Positions 31,901-45,299 of a DNA stretch of 64,000 nt are shown here, piece by piece. The notes beneath the pieces are model-generated. The model searched no databases, was not told the origin of the DNA, and was given only the letters and a program-made list of their open reading frames with translations. A program made the position numbers and the translations under genes. Source of the DNA: Rhizophagus irregularis (lineage: Eukaryota; Glomeromycota; Glomeromycetes; Glomerales; Glomeraceae). The stretch lies in the NCBI RefSeq assembly GCF_026210795.1, contig NC_089459.1:806001-870000 (forward strand). The letters run 5' to 3'. Within the stretch, counting starts at the first letter, position 1, and the number at the start of each line of letters is the position of its first letter.

Positions 31901-34900
31901 AGAGTTGGATTTGCTCTTGCTTCGTTGTTGTGTTTTAGACCTCCTATAAATGAAGAAGTTAATGATAAACATTTGAAGTCTACTAGATTTTATAAATTAC
32001 TTGCCAATGCAATCCAAGATGTTACATTAACAGATCATTGGATAATCAGAGTTGGATGTGTTTCTAAATGGTGTAACTTTTTTGTTATGGGTTTACAAGA
32101 AGTTTTACCAAAAACAAATAAGAAAGGTGATAATGATGTTGAAGAAAACATTGTTAAATCTTTAATAGAAGATATAATGAAACGGTTAAATGACGCAAGA
32201 TTTCCTGCTGTTTGTCAGAATTCTATTTTAGCAATTACAGGCAAGTTGAATTCTTAGTCAATCCTTATGTACTCAATCTAACTTTATCCTCAAATTTTAT
32301 GTGTTTAGGTTTATGTTTGGCATTAAAATCATTTAATATCATGTCATTACAACATCATGCAACAATAATTATTCGACATTTATTAGACAACTTTTTTGTT
32401 GATGCCGCGTCAGTTTCTAAGCAGAATCAAGATAAAACAAATGACGAGGTTCAATTCAGCGTAATGATGGCTTTAGGCCACTTGTCTACCTTAGTTATGA
32501 CAGATGAAAAGTTAGTTAGCGAAATTATTGATAATTTAGTTATGAAATTAAGTGAAGTAGACGAGAGGTGAGTTTCATAAACATCTTAATGTTATTTTCT
32601 AAAACAGAAGTCTAAATGTTGAATTCATCTTTTATAAAGTGCCATGTCAGGATGGACGTTATTTGGAGCAGGATTTTCTCTTGGAGTTCTTTTGTCTCAT
32701 CTTGCGTCGTCCCCAATAAAGATATCTAATGTTTGTTCTCAAACGATCACTTTTCTTGCTGATTTCCTATCTTCACCATTATTGTCTTATAATCAAACAA
32801 ATACGCCACAAATTAATCCTGCTTTTGGTGTCTTACTCGGATTATCAAATATTGATCGCGAAGAAGAAGAAAAAGCAGAACAAATTTATCAAAAATGTTT
32901 ATCAGATTTAAAAGAATTTGTAAATAGTGGAGGTAAAATAGATGAAAATATCAAGAGTACAATTGCTGGTTCTGCGTGGTTTGTTGGTTTTTCCAGAGGC
33001 AAAGGATCTGACGAAGAGATTTTTGAAATTGTTGATATCTTTGAAAAAGCTATAAAAATTGCAGATACTGAGGTAAAGGTTTTGAAATTTATTGTACATG
33101 TATTTTTTTTAAAAAAATAAATGTATTAATATACTTTATTTTTGTGATTAGTATGAATGGACGGGATATTATTTCCATTTTTCGCAAGTGTACTCTCATA
33201 TTTTACTATCTGTTCTTTCAATAAAAGAATCATCCCGCTGTCTTTCTGCGTTTAATTCTCAAGTGCGTTTACAAATTGATGTTTTAACATCTTCAAACGC
33301 TAATATGACAAAACGTCATGCTGCAATTATAACTTTAGGATCTTTATTTGGCGTAAAATTTTTTTCTTTTTCACAAACTACAAATTCATTTTTCCTTAAT
33401 TCGTCTTTCTTGACGATGATGATACAAGTTGTAGATATTTTGCAAAATATCGCTGGACTTGGTCAGCAATCTATGAGTGATGTAAAAGGTGGAAGACTAG
33501 CCACAGTTGTTTTGGCTTGTTTAATGCAAGTTATAGAGAAAATTTCGGAAATAGGAAACGAATTTATAGAATCAAATAGCTCGGAAGCAAAAGATTATTC
33601 AAGGTTACCGGCAACAAGTTATTTAAGGGCTCTATTTGATGAACTTGTTGAAATTTCTCGGAGTAATTTTCTTTTTTTCCGTTCTTTTTTGATAATTTTC
33701 AATTTAACTAACTTATTTGTTATTACTATTTTTAGAAGGAAATATCGCATCCTTAGCATCAGTTGAATTTGGCAGCTCGATCATTAAATCTTTTTCAACT
33801 GTAAACTTGGTACTACCTTCAGTTAATTGGTTTCCTCCTCTTAAAAAATTTAATACTCCGTTTTTTAAAAAATATAATTTACATTATCAAAGTGTTTTAT
33901 TGGCTATTCGACATTGCGATCATTCAACTTCATTAATTGAATTTCTTTTATATGCATTGAATGGTCTTCCGGAAATACTAATGAGTGAAGATGATGGATT
34001 TAATGATATGGGATATGGAAAATTGCTTGTTGGTGAAGGACTTGGTAAAGTTCTAGAACTTTGTGGATTTGAAGATAAAAAAGTTAACAAAGGTGATCAA
34101 GTAATTACAAAACTTATTCAAAAGCGAGGTATGGAAAAAATTATGAAAAAAGTATTTATACCAAATTCGAGGATATTTAAAATTATAAATGAAATAATAA
34201 CGTGCTTATTTGATAATATTGAGAAGTTAGGAAATCCAAAGATTGAGGTAAAAATATACTTTATGGTTTTTGAGATTTTTTTTTTTGAATTTGTATTCTT
34301 TGTAATAACATTAATTTAATTTTTTTAGGAATTACAAATTAATTTTCTTACAACGATGAATGATTATTTGACTACAACAAATATGAGTAATGCATCATCT
34401 GCTGCTATAACACTTCAGCAAGATTTGCTTGCTTTATTAAAAAGTGCTTATAATGCAATACCATCTCCAACTTCCCAAACACAAGCATATGTTATTCGTC
34501 TAGCAGTACAAATTTGTAGCAATATCGATGATTTTTCAACAATCTCTCTCCCCCCACCTAAGAATAATGACGAACTTGGAAAATACGCACTTACTATAAG
34601 TACCATGTCTGAGTTAGGACGTATAGATGCAACTAAATATTTTACACAATTATTAGAGAAATGCTTGAGTACCTTTGGTATTATTTCAGAAGATTCGCAA
34701 AGTGTTATGACACCATCTTTATCATTTTCGTGGATTCTTCGTGCTATTCATGTCCATATCTATAAATTTAATAATAAAATCGAGAAAAAAGTGAAGCTAG
34801 ATTGGTTAATAAGGATATTAGATGTTTTGATAGTCGTAGCAAGTATACCACAAAAGGACAAATTAGTTAGAGGTAAATTATTAGAATATGGAGTTAAGGT

Positions 34901-35389
34901 AGTATTAAATGGATTAGTAACCTTAAGTTTTGAAGAATATTCGGGCAGATTAAATCAGTTTAATGATTTAAGCACATCAAAATCTTATGAATTATGGGAT
35001 GAAAAATTCGAAAATGTTATGCAAAATGCTGTTAACATTAAAACAATATCATCTTTAATATTAAGAGAATTTACGAATCCATCTGAAGCAAAAGATAACG
35101 GAATTGAATCTGTTCAAAAACAGGTATGTGTTTTGATTTTATTCTGGATCTTTCTCTTTTTTTTTTCAATAGAATGTTTATTTACGTACTTATTTTATAG
35201 ATTATAAAAAGGTTATCAAAACTTCTTGACATGAGCAGAGAATTTTCGATAACAGAGTTTAAACATCATTTTGTATTATATTCAATTTTAACTGGATTAA
35301 AGGAATATATTCCAAATGACGAAATTTTGAATTTATTAGACGATGATTCATTTAGTTATGATACAATCTTAAAAAAACTTGTAATATAA
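28913..35389 (+). CDS. Focadhesin-like (DUF3730) HEAT-repeat protein
   Basis: Eleven exons: 28913-30211, 30284-30879, 30971-31128, 31203-31319, 31392-32240, 32309-32567, 32640-33072, 33152-33662, 33736-34247, 34329-35123 and 35201-35389. They join without a stop to 1,905 residues, comparable with animal focadhesin (about 1,800). The protein is almost entirely alpha-helical and HEAT-like. The N-terminus has the DUF3730-style start (FISIQSVHKVIQAII) and FRVRGGMTHPYILII. The C-terminal third includes SGWTLFGAGFSLGVLLSHLA and GSAWFVGFSRG. Intron 5 begins GCAAGT rather than GT. Human focadhesin stabilises the SKI mRNA-decay complex; whether the fungal protein does so is unknown. The identification is by overall layout. 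Confidence 0.83.
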
Positions 35390-37218
35390 ATTTGCCACTT
35401 TTAAATAAAATTTTTAAATAATGAATAAAAAATGGTTTCTAAAAAAAAAGTATAACAAATATTTTGATTATAACCTCTATTCAAAACCTTTCTATACCAT
35501 ATTATAGTTTCTTTTAACGATTTGCGGTTAAAATAAATTCCGGTTTAATTTGTCATCTGCGTAATCGATGATATTCTTTTTTCATTCGATTAACTATTAG
35601 ATGGGGAATAATTTCAAACCGGGCAAAAATATTTCTAACTGCCTTTCAATTTCCAAAGATATCAAATATATCATATTTCTAACTTTATATTATGATATAT
35701 TATCCATCAATACTTCTTTGTTCAAATTAAATTAGAAAGCTTATACAAGACGGATAATTTTGATACGAAAGTAACGGTGAAGAGAAAAGTAAGCAAAGGA
35801 GGGAGTACAATTTGTCAATTTTTTTTGAAAATTATGAAAGTACAGACACACCTATAGATAGAAACAAGATTATTTATTAAAAAGAATCAAATTCTCATTT
35901 GACATGATAATCCAATAAAAACTGGCTCTCGGTATTTGCACTTCTTTCTGAACTCGAGGTACAAATACATCCATTATAAAACTTATGTAGTAAGCCAAGG
36001 ATACTCTGACTTAAATTTGAATTAGTTGATAATTCTAAAATATTAATAAGATCACTCGAAAATGTTGAACCTGCGAAGAATTTTTGGGAAACACGAATTG
36101 CCAAAGTAATTGCAAGGACAGTCTTTTGTGTCATGTCTACACACTTTGATTTTATAATATCACGCCTCTTTCGCTTATGTCATTAATCAGTCATGATTCA
36201 AAAGTGTTTTAACTCGTGAAATTTCACTTATGAAGTAGCCGCAGATAAAGTAGTCGATTTAGATACTATTCTATAGTATATAAAAGACGAGAGAGTTTTG
36301 AGTAATATTCGTAACATAAACACACTTAATGACAAGTTTTGAGCATACTAGCTTAGCTATTTTCGGATTCTAATGGAAATCCTTCGGAATTCATATAGTT
36401 AATTGTTAATCGGGACTAAATAAACGCGAATTAGATCCGAGTTCAATTCTTGAATGCGAATCGAGATTATTTATTCGTTTTAACAATTAATAAGAAAGCT
36501 TTAAACGAAAAAACAAATGAAATTTAAATTTTATACAATGAATGAATACGAATTTTCTCCCGTGGTCTCAGCGAATTTACTTAATGTTTCTTATTTATAC
36601 ATTTTAATTTTGTACACTAAAAAAATGACTCTTTTATACGCTGTGATTTAAACTATTAAATGTAAAACACGTGTACTGTTATATCTCAGTAATCAATATT
36701 TGGAGAAAAAGTCCTTCTATCTTCATACGCTTGAATAAATGTTACTGATGGATGATGGATCTAAATCTAAATTAGATTGTTCATAAAATGGATCATTTAA
36801 CAAAAATAAGTATAAACTATTCTTTAATTAAAGCGTTTTACTGTAAAGGATTCTTTTCTGTCCATAAACAAAGGGCACCTTTTTCTTCCATGTTTATACA
36901 ACTAATATGACATTAGAATAATATAAGCAAAGAATGTAATAAAATTCATAAAGGCTTTCTAATAACAAGAATATGTCCTTCACAAATTATTGCCCGGCTC
37001 GTAATCTATAATGGCCACGATGCGCTTCCGGTTCTCTGCCGCTAGTAACAGTATAACTTCAGGTCTATATAGCCAACAATTTACTAAATATAAAACATAT
37101 CTTACATACAAAAAAATTTGAATATTTAAAGATTCTCTCCGTTGTTGCTATCTTAACAAAGTCTTTTTGAGACTTGTTACCACCTGATCACTATCGTTGA
37201 GGTGTAACAACATCGATC
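35390..37218. other. Long intergenic region with an orphan small ORF and a TATA-like motif
   Basis: A minus-strand ATG frame at 35895-36134 encodes 79 residues (MTQKTVLAITLAIRVSQK...), mildly hydrophobic at the start with two cysteines and no recognised domain. On the plus strand TATATAAAAG at 36277-36286 has no clear gene after it. A short frame at about 36329-36373 gives only 14 codons. The rest is AT-rich and featureless. Confidence 0.3.
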
Positions 37219-37437
37219 AGTGGGAAAAGGAAAGGGCGAGAAAGAGTAAGAGAAGGGAGGTTGAGAGAAAAGAGTGGAAAGAAATGTAAAGAGAAAAGGA
37301 TGGGAGAAGGAGATGTGAGGAGAAGGTAGGGCGAGAGAGAGGAAAGTGAGAGGAAAGACGAGAAGGAAGGTGAAAGAGGGAAGGGAGGGGAAGGGCAAAC
37401 GAGGAAGGGAAGAGGATGAGATAGAAAAAGAATAAAA
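37219..37437 (+). repeat. Polypurine (GA-rich) tract of about 220 bp
   Basis: Between GGGAAAAGGAAAGGGCGAGA and AGATAGAAAAAGAATAAAAA the plus strand is nearly all purine, with few pyrimidine interruptions, in otherwise AT-rich DNA. It produces spurious Pro/Ser/Phe/Leu reading frames on the minus strand. Such tracts can form triplex (H-DNA). Confidence 0.85.
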
Positions 37438-38550
37438 ATTTTCTCATCTACTGATATGAAGTCATACAATTCACATCAAACTTTCTATACTAATATACGC
37501 GAAAATAATGGTTTTATTATGTAATATGAAATCTTTTGATAAATGATTTACTTTTTAATTGTATTATTAAAGCCTCTGAAATTCCATAAATCTATCATAG
37601 ATATGAATTTTGAGAAAGATCTAAAATACCCAAGAGTATATACCGAACTTAATTCCGCCTAGAATTATGGTAATTTTAATCCCTAGTTACTTTTTATTAA
37701 TTATTTAATTATTAACAGTTTAACACGCGTTATTTAGAATATTATCATCATGTAAATTTTATCTGTTCATACTTCAGTTGTAAAAGTCGCACATAAATTG
37801 GATATTCTATTAGTACTATTAGTAAGAATGATTTATTATATCAATGTAGCGACGCAGCAGTATTAAATAACCAGATTTATTTAATTTCAGTCATTAAAAA
37901 TTGTTATACAACAAAAGAAATCACTGGCAGCTTTTGTCATATTCGAATTTTAACATAAATCAATGTAAATAAATTCATTAAAATTCAAAATTGAGTAAAA
38001 ACCCTAAGTTTACGCTAACTCCAAGCTGACATTTTTTCCTAAACAAATGTCTCTATCCTAACCCTAATTAAATGTACTATAATAATATAGTATCACATAA
38101 ATACTCGTCGGAATAATTTTTGAATCAGGCGATATATTTTATGCAGGCTAGACGAAAGTAAGTTTAAATCATAATTATCACATTACTGGTTACAGTAGTC
38201 ATCCTTCATAATATTAATGTAGGACAAATAAGTCTCAGGCGTGAAGGGATGTTACTAATGGTTTATACAATATCCGATAGTCCGAACTCCGAAATCTAAA
38301 ATTTTTTTTTTCTTTATATATTTTTTTCAATTAAACTTTTCTGCGTATTCTGCTGCGTATAATAATTATAATACTAACGGCAATAAATTAATGGAAAAAC
38401 TTTTCCGATATTGGGGTTGTACAGTATTACTCAAGGTAACATAAAATTGATCTTCAATACATATATAAGAGATCTTTTTTTCCTGAAATAATAATAATAA
38501 CAAAAAAATAAATAAATAAAAAACAAAATAATTCTTTCATTCTTTTTGTT
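37438..38550. other. Intergenic, no gene recognised
   Basis: AT-rich, with a lone CCTAACCCTAA near 38057 that is not a telomere array. It should contain the promoter of the gene at 38551. Confidence 0.4.
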
Positions 38551-40133
38551 ATGAGTTTAAAAACTAGTGAAGAATCTATTGATGATATTCAATCATCCGA
38601 TGATAATTTGAAAAATTTGACGGAAATTTGTGTTAATGAAGAAAAAATATTTAAAAACAATGTAGAAGTAATTAATACATTAAAGGATGTTAACGAAATT
38701 GATAAGGATAATTTTTTTGCAAATGATGAAGATACATTAAAGGATGTTAATGAAATTAATAAGGATAATTCATTAGCAAATAATAAAGAAGATACATTAA
38801 CGGAAAATAAAGAAATTAATAAGGATAATATTTTAACAAATGATGAAGAAGAAGGTACATTAAAGGATGCTAATGAAATTATTGAAGATAATTTATTGTC
38901 AAATGATGATAAAAAGGATATATCAAAAGATGCTAATGAAACTGATAAAGGGAATTCATTAGTAAATGTAGATGAAAAAGATACATTAAAGGATACTAAC
39001 GTGATTGATAAACCGAAGCAAAGAATTTTAGTTTGTGTTGGAGTACCTGGGTCTGGTAAATCAACTTTTTCTAAAAAATTATGTCAAATTGATCATGTAA
39101 GTTTCAAATTAGCATATATAATATATATAATTCGACATGAAAAAAAAGTGATATTAAAAAATTATTACCTATAAATTTGTAGATTTGGTTTAGAGTAAAT
39201 CAAGATGATTTAGGAAGTCGAAAAGCATGTGAAGAGATTTTAAAAGCACAACTTAAAAAGGTGAATTATATAATAATTATAATAATATTATTACACCATA
39301 TTTACCATATTTCATTTTTCTTACTTATTCTTTTAATATTACAGGGAAAAAATGTAATAGTAGATAGATGTAACTTTGACAAAGATCAACGTAAGACATG
39401 GATAAATATAGCGTATCATCATAAATTGTCAATAGATGCGATAATTTTGGATACACCATTTGAAATTTGTGAAAAACGTATATTAAACAGAGAAGAACAT
39501 CCTACTCAAGTACATGGTAGTAAAGGTTTAAATATTTTAGAAACCTTTAAACAAATGTATAAGTTACCTAACTATAATGAAGGTTTTGAAAGAATTTTAA
39601 ATGTTAAACCACAAGAAATTAATGATTGTAATGAAGATGATATTAAAAATGTTATGAGAAAACTTGATGAGATTCCTAAAAGTGTTTTTAGGCAAGGTGA
39701 AAGAGAAAGAGGAGAACGTGGAAAAAGAAGACCATATAGGGGAAGAGGAGGGGAAAGTTATGGAAGAGCAAGTGGTGAAAACTATCAAGGAAGAAATTTT
39801 GGTGGTAGTGGTGATGGTAATAGTGGTAGTGGTTATAGAGGAAATGCTTGGGTAAATAGAGGAAGAGGGGGAAATCGTGGAAGTGGACGTGGCGGAAACT
39901 ACCAAAGAGGAAATCATGGTGATATCGATGATAGAGGAGATACTTGGGGAAATAGAGGAAGAGGGGGAAATCGTGGAAGTGGACGCGGCGGAAACTATCA
40001 AAGAGGAAATCATGGTGATAACGATGATAGAGGAGATACTTGGGGAAATAGAGGAAAAGATAATAATAATAATTCAAAAAATGTTCCAAATCCTCATTAT
40101 AATTCAAATTTTCCTCCACTTGGCAAAAAATAA
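38551..40133 (+). CDS. P-loop polynucleotide-kinase-like (AAA_33) protein with acidic repeats and RGG tail
   Basis: Exons 38551-39096, 39183-39260 and 39345-40133 give 470 residues. Residues ~45-165 hold about six ~20-residue acidic repeats of the type DTLKDVNEIDKDNxxANDE. The kinase-like domain follows: Walker A GVPGSGKST (about 168-176), VNQDDLGSRKACE, then VIVDRCNFDKDQR. This resembles the kinase half of aprataxin/bHLH140-like proteins and PNKP. The tail (about 350-455) is rich in RGG/RG, including two near-identical 32-residue units (96-bp DNA repeats from 39855 and 39951, partial from 40047), and ends PHYNSNFPPLGKK. Nucleic-acid 5' end phosphorylation or RNA binding is plausible but inferred. 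No HIT domain is present. Confidence 0.85.
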
Positions 40134-41345
40134 TACATTAATAACTATATAAAAAAGTAATTTTTTTACAATAGTTTGAATTCTATTTATCTATATTATC
40201 ATAACTATTTATATATATTTTATTATCACATATTGATATTTGGATATATGCCGGAAACTGTATTAGTTAAAAATAAAACATTTCACGAACAGAATTATAC
40301 TGTAACAAATCATTGAATTTCTTTGAATAATGATAATAAATTTTAGTTTTATTTTGGCCGGAGCGAAGCGAAGGACAATATTTTTTACGCACCATGAAAA
40401 ACTGTGGTTTCTCGATCGTTAGCCAATAAAATCGCAAATTTTAGTTTTGTCTTTTTTTTTGCTCCGGATTCACAACGGGTTCCGCTTCCTAGTTTATTAC
40501 ACGCAAAAGAAACTTCAATCGCACCAACATAATCATGAAATATCATGAAATATCATGAAGTATTCATTATTTAATCCCTTACCCTAATTTTCCTTAATCC
40601 CTTTCTTTCTTCTCTTCCCTTATTATTGGTTGTAGTACGGCATGGTGCGATGCGTAATTTTATGGGTGACACTTTTTGGGAGGCCTTTTTTGAAAGGATC
40701 ATAGTATTACATCAACACTTTAGTTTAAACTATAATTACCTTAATATACAGTATATATTATAATAGGCAATTAAGCCCTGTGCGCACTGTAGCATATGTA
40801 TTATGTTGTAGTAATGACTTATTTATTTGTAGTCATATACTCATTTAATAAATTTTCCCGAATAGTAATTTCATCCATACCTTTTTTTTTAAGAAATAAA
40901 TAAGTGATCAGGATTTATATTTGCTCAGAAATATTTCCATATTCCCACAACCTCTATTCTAAGAGAGCGGCTTTTTTCAGATACTAGAAATCATACTTCT
41001 GTTCATCGAGCAAGTCTTGATCCCAATCTTCTTCGCAGTATTTTTTTTTTTTGAAGAGAAATATGAAAATAATAGATATATTTCCATCTGATAAATAATT
41101 CTTTATGATAATTAATAATAACTTTGAAAAAAAAAATTTTCTCTCTTTCTTCCGATATTAATACATTAACATTGAACATTGAAATTTATTATAATATTAC
41201 ATATCTCATATTCAAATAGGATCATGCTTTTTCATCGTGCTGATATTTTTTTATTATGCTATACAATTGCATAATTATTATATAAAATAATCTGTAAATG
41301 GTAAAAGGACGCGTCACGTTAAACCGGAAATGGTTTAATCATCAT

Positions 41346-41366
41346 CCGAACTGCTTTGCAGTTCGG
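41346..41366. repeat. Perfect short hairpin
   Basis: CCGAACTGC and GCAGTTCGG form a 9-bp perfect stem around a TTT loop, with higher GC than the surroundings. A related imperfect hairpin (TATTCAGCAC/GTGCCGAATA) lies at 42385-42407. Confidence 0.7.
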
Positions 41367-42474
41367 TGATATTCCAATTCCAATAATACTTTTTAACATT
41401 TTTTTATATTTAGCAAATTAAAAAATTTTTAAATTTAACCGGTTAAGAATTAAGATGTCGGATTATTTATTAATCAGTTCAATCGAGTAATCTAAACCGC
41501 GATTGAATATACTACGAAATCCCGCCGACAAACTCGACGCTCTTACAATCCTGACAAATCATAATCCCGAAAAATTCAAAATTCCCAAAAATCACATTAT
41601 TTCCGACATTTCGACATTTACATTCATTATCCTTTTTAATATTAAGTGCAGATTTTTGAAAATATAATTCTTAACTGTTTAAGTATAATAAAAAACAATA
41701 TTTGCAAAGGGTTTTTAAAAATCATTACATATTAATAAAAATATTAATTTTTGCAATGTATTATTATATTAATAATAAAAATAATAATTTTTTAAAAGAT
41801 TTTACACGTTATTTACTTTAATTTTTGCAATGTATTATTTAAAAATTAAGGACTCCCGTAGCAAAAGGGGAATGGGACGATTGGGACGATCATGTAAAAA
41901 GTCATGTGATTAACTTTGCAGATCATTACTTATTATAAAAAAACTGAATTGACGTTTTTTTTTTAAAATAAAAAAGGTAAGAAATTCATTAGTAGTAGTT
42001 TCTTTCCAACATATTTATATCACTTATTAAATGCTTATTAAATGCTATAAAATAAAAAGACAAATAATAAAAATTGTTAAAAATCTTAATTCAACTATTA
42101 ATACATTATATACAAAAAAAAATGTATTTTTTTAAAAGATTAGGAGAAGAGAATAGATTTTGTATAATCGCAAAATCACAAAAATCTAATTTTTTGGCCC
42201 ATCCCCCACTTTTTGCTACTGGTGTCCTCAAATATTAATAAAAAGCATTTAATTTACTTAATTTTTAAAATAGCATTTATTTTACGAAATATTATTAAAA
42301 TTATTATTAAATAATATCATAACAAATATTAATTTTTTAAAAACCATTACGGTACATATTAACAATTATAACAAAGTATTACAATATTCAGCACTTCGTG
42401 CCGAATAATTGTTATAATTTATATTGGATAAATCAAATTGCAAAGGCCGAGATCAAATGATCACAATATAACAA

Positions 42475-42490
42475 GCTACCTTTAGGTAGC
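42475..42490. repeat. Perfect short hairpin
   Basis: GCTACCT-TT-AGGTAGC is a 7-bp palindromic stem, followed within 10 bp by another GCTACC. Confidence 0.65.
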
Positions 42491-44574
42491 GTTAGTTGCT
42501 ACCATCGCGATTAATATAATCAAATTAAATAATCGATTTAATTGATTATTTGTCCAATTCAGACTTCTAGAGACGGGCATTCAATTCAGCTATAATATGT
42601 TTTTAAAAGTCTGCCTGTTGTTTAAAGTTTACTAACATATTTCTGAACGAAAAATAAATGTTGGTTTGCAAGTTCAAAAGAAAACTTGATTGTAAATGCA
42701 CCTCAAAGAAAGAATATACTAAAGATAGTAGTATAATACAACGAACGATTTATTTTTACAACTCCCAAAACTTTTAAGAATTTCATAAAAATTGGTTTTG
42801 GGAAAGTCTCTTTTATTTTTGTTATAAACTGGAAAATACAAAGGTAATTACAATGGTTCTATGGGAAATTACGAAATTTAAAGGTAAAGTAGTAAAATAA
42901 AAAAATATTAAGATATTTGGGATTATTGTTGCTACAAAACTCAATTTTATCTTATTACTTGAAAAAGAATGTTGATTACCACACAAACAAGTACTTATAT
43001 GTTTAGACAAATAAAATTATTCACTTATTTTCAAATATGTAAATAATTGAACGTTAAAAGAGTATTTAAAGAATAATGCTGCAACGTTTAAATAAAAAAA
43101 AAATCAAATAAAATTTAATAATTTTCCTTTATGCTTACTGTACTGCATGAGACTACCACCTACGAGGGCAATCATTCTGCGGCTCGAATTTTTTCTTGTT
43201 CCTGTCTTTCACGAGCAACACTTATCTGAAGAAGCTCATTTTTTTTTGAAAAAAAGTCGAAAATTCTTAAGAATTAATAGGAAGTGGATATGAATGAATG
43301 CTGAAATTTTTTAAATGTTCCATTTCGTGTGAATCGTTATATTTTTATAAATTTTGTTAATACAAAGTGATATTTTTTTTTTGAAAAAAAAAATAAAATA
43401 AAATAAAGAATAGAACAAACTATCTCGGAATTTTATTTTATTCATACGGAATATGATGATTTGTCAAGATTATTACTAAATTTGCATTTTATATAAATAT
43501 CATATGATCAACTTTTTAATACACACGTTTATATCATTATATTATTTCATATCGATTTTCTTTGAATTTACTTCTTATAATCAAAGGTTGAACTTCAAAT
43601 TTATTGTTAAATCAACAGTCAAAGAAAATAATATTTTAAATCCTTTATACTGTAATGTATTAAAAATTAAAATACCGTAAATACCGTAAACAAATCACGT
43701 GTTTTTAATAAGAATTGGATAAGTTTTTATAAAATTTTATTATAAAAATTTTGTAGCCATAATGAAAAAAAAAAATAAATATGTTGTACCTCAGGTGATA
43801 AGATTGATATCAACTGTTTTTTTAAGAAGTATGAATCTTAGATTCTAGGATTTATATATTTATCAAATGTAGTGAATGAATTTATCTAGTCAATAACGCC
43901 AACAACACTTTGTTGTATATGTTGTATATTGAAATTTGATTTGTACATATTTTATGATTGTATTATTTATTATTATGGCGAAATTATTTAAAATTAATAT
44001 CCGAGATATCTGACGCGTTTCAGTTATCATCTTACATCTGAGAGCATCAATCAATGAAAAATTTAATTAGTTCATTTTCTCTAGATTTATTTCCTTCTTT
44101 TGGGTGAATAATGATTATGATTATTATGGCAAAATCTGACCGCAGCTTTCCATAATATATTATTTTATTCGTTTCAACACTTTTTCATTCATGTATCGTA
44201 TCTGTAAATCAGTGAAAAGTGTACAACATTTTTAATTTAATTTTTGATCATGACATATTTCCTTTTTTGGGTGAAAAATGAATATTTAATGCGCTCTGCG
44301 ACCAGATTTTGCAGCTGATTATAATGCATCAACAATCAGATAATCAGATCGGAAAAATTTTAATTAATTTTGATATAATAAATCCAAATTACTTTTTTTT
44401 GTTTTACTGTATCACTTTGTTTTTAATATAAATAAATAAAAAGGATGTTTTAACCGAAAATGTTAATAATTTACTTTTTTCCTTTAAGCATAATATAGAA
44501 GAGAAGGATCTGTTTTGTTGTTTTTGTTCTAAAAAAAAAAAAATTAATTAATTTTTTTTATTGAAAATGTTCTT

Positions 44575-44765
44575 AATATAATATTAATATAAATATTATT
44601 ATAATATTGTTATAATATTGTTATAATGTTATAATATTGTTACAATATTATTATAATATTGTTATAATGTTATAATATTGTTACAATATTGTTATAATAT
44701 CGTTATAATATTGTTATAATACTGTTATAATATTATTTATAATATTGTTTAATATTGTTTAATAT
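44575..44765 (+). repeat. AT minisatellite (TTATAATATTG units)
   Basis: About 15 imperfect 11-12-bp units, TTATAATATTG with TTACAATATTG and TTATAATGTTA variants, run head to tail. Confidence 0.8.
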
Positions 44766-45299
44766 TGCCCTTTTTTTAAACTCTAATTTTTTTTTTAAAT
44801 TGATAATCACAATAAATACGTGCTAACGTACATATACTATTTTTTAATTTACTTAAAGGGGATATTCACTTTAATAGCATTTATAGTAAAACATTTTTTT
44901 TTTATATTTAGGTTATAAAAACTATTTAAAATAGGTTATAAAAAAAATATATATATTTATTTCTTTAAACTTGATAATCTTATTATATATTCGGCGAAAA
45001 CATTCCTTGTCAAAAAAAAATGATAGACCGTTCTGTCCTGTAAGATGAATGGCTTCTGCTTCGGAAAAATCTCTTATCGTGACCATATCAATCTCGGAAA
45101 AAATACTTGAACAAACATATAAACAAATAAATCATAAATTACTTATTTAGAATAACTTATTTTACGTATGAACGTATGAAATAATTTTACTAATCTTATT
45201 CGTTTTCAATATTAACTTATAATAATAAAATGATAATAAAGATTACTTTGTTAATTTACAATAATAATAATAAAAAAAAGATTAGATTGTTAACTTGAT
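44766..45299. other. Intergenic between two tandem repeats
   Basis: AT-rich, with no gene seen. Confidence 0.4.

Larger units (their letters stand above)
40134..44574. other. Long intergenic region, no gene recognised
   Basis: About 4.4 kb of AT-rich DNA. It holds several short perfect hairpins (listed separately), a GGCCGGAGCGAAGCGAAGG motif at about 40364 with GCTCCGG some 90 bp later, and long A/T runs. The 62-codon frame at 42822-43010 has no recognised domain. Confidence 0.4.

Noticed and set aside
37177-37469. Three overlapping minus-strand reading frames rich in Pro/Ser/Phe/Leu
   Set aside because: They are all translations of the polypurine tract in different frames.
38050-38070. 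CCTAACCCTAA telomere-like sequence
   Set aside because: Only about two units; not a telomere array.
39597-40119. Long antisense frames rich in Ser/Ile and Tyr/His/Phe
   Set aside because: They are shadows of the RGG repeat coding sequence on the plus strand.
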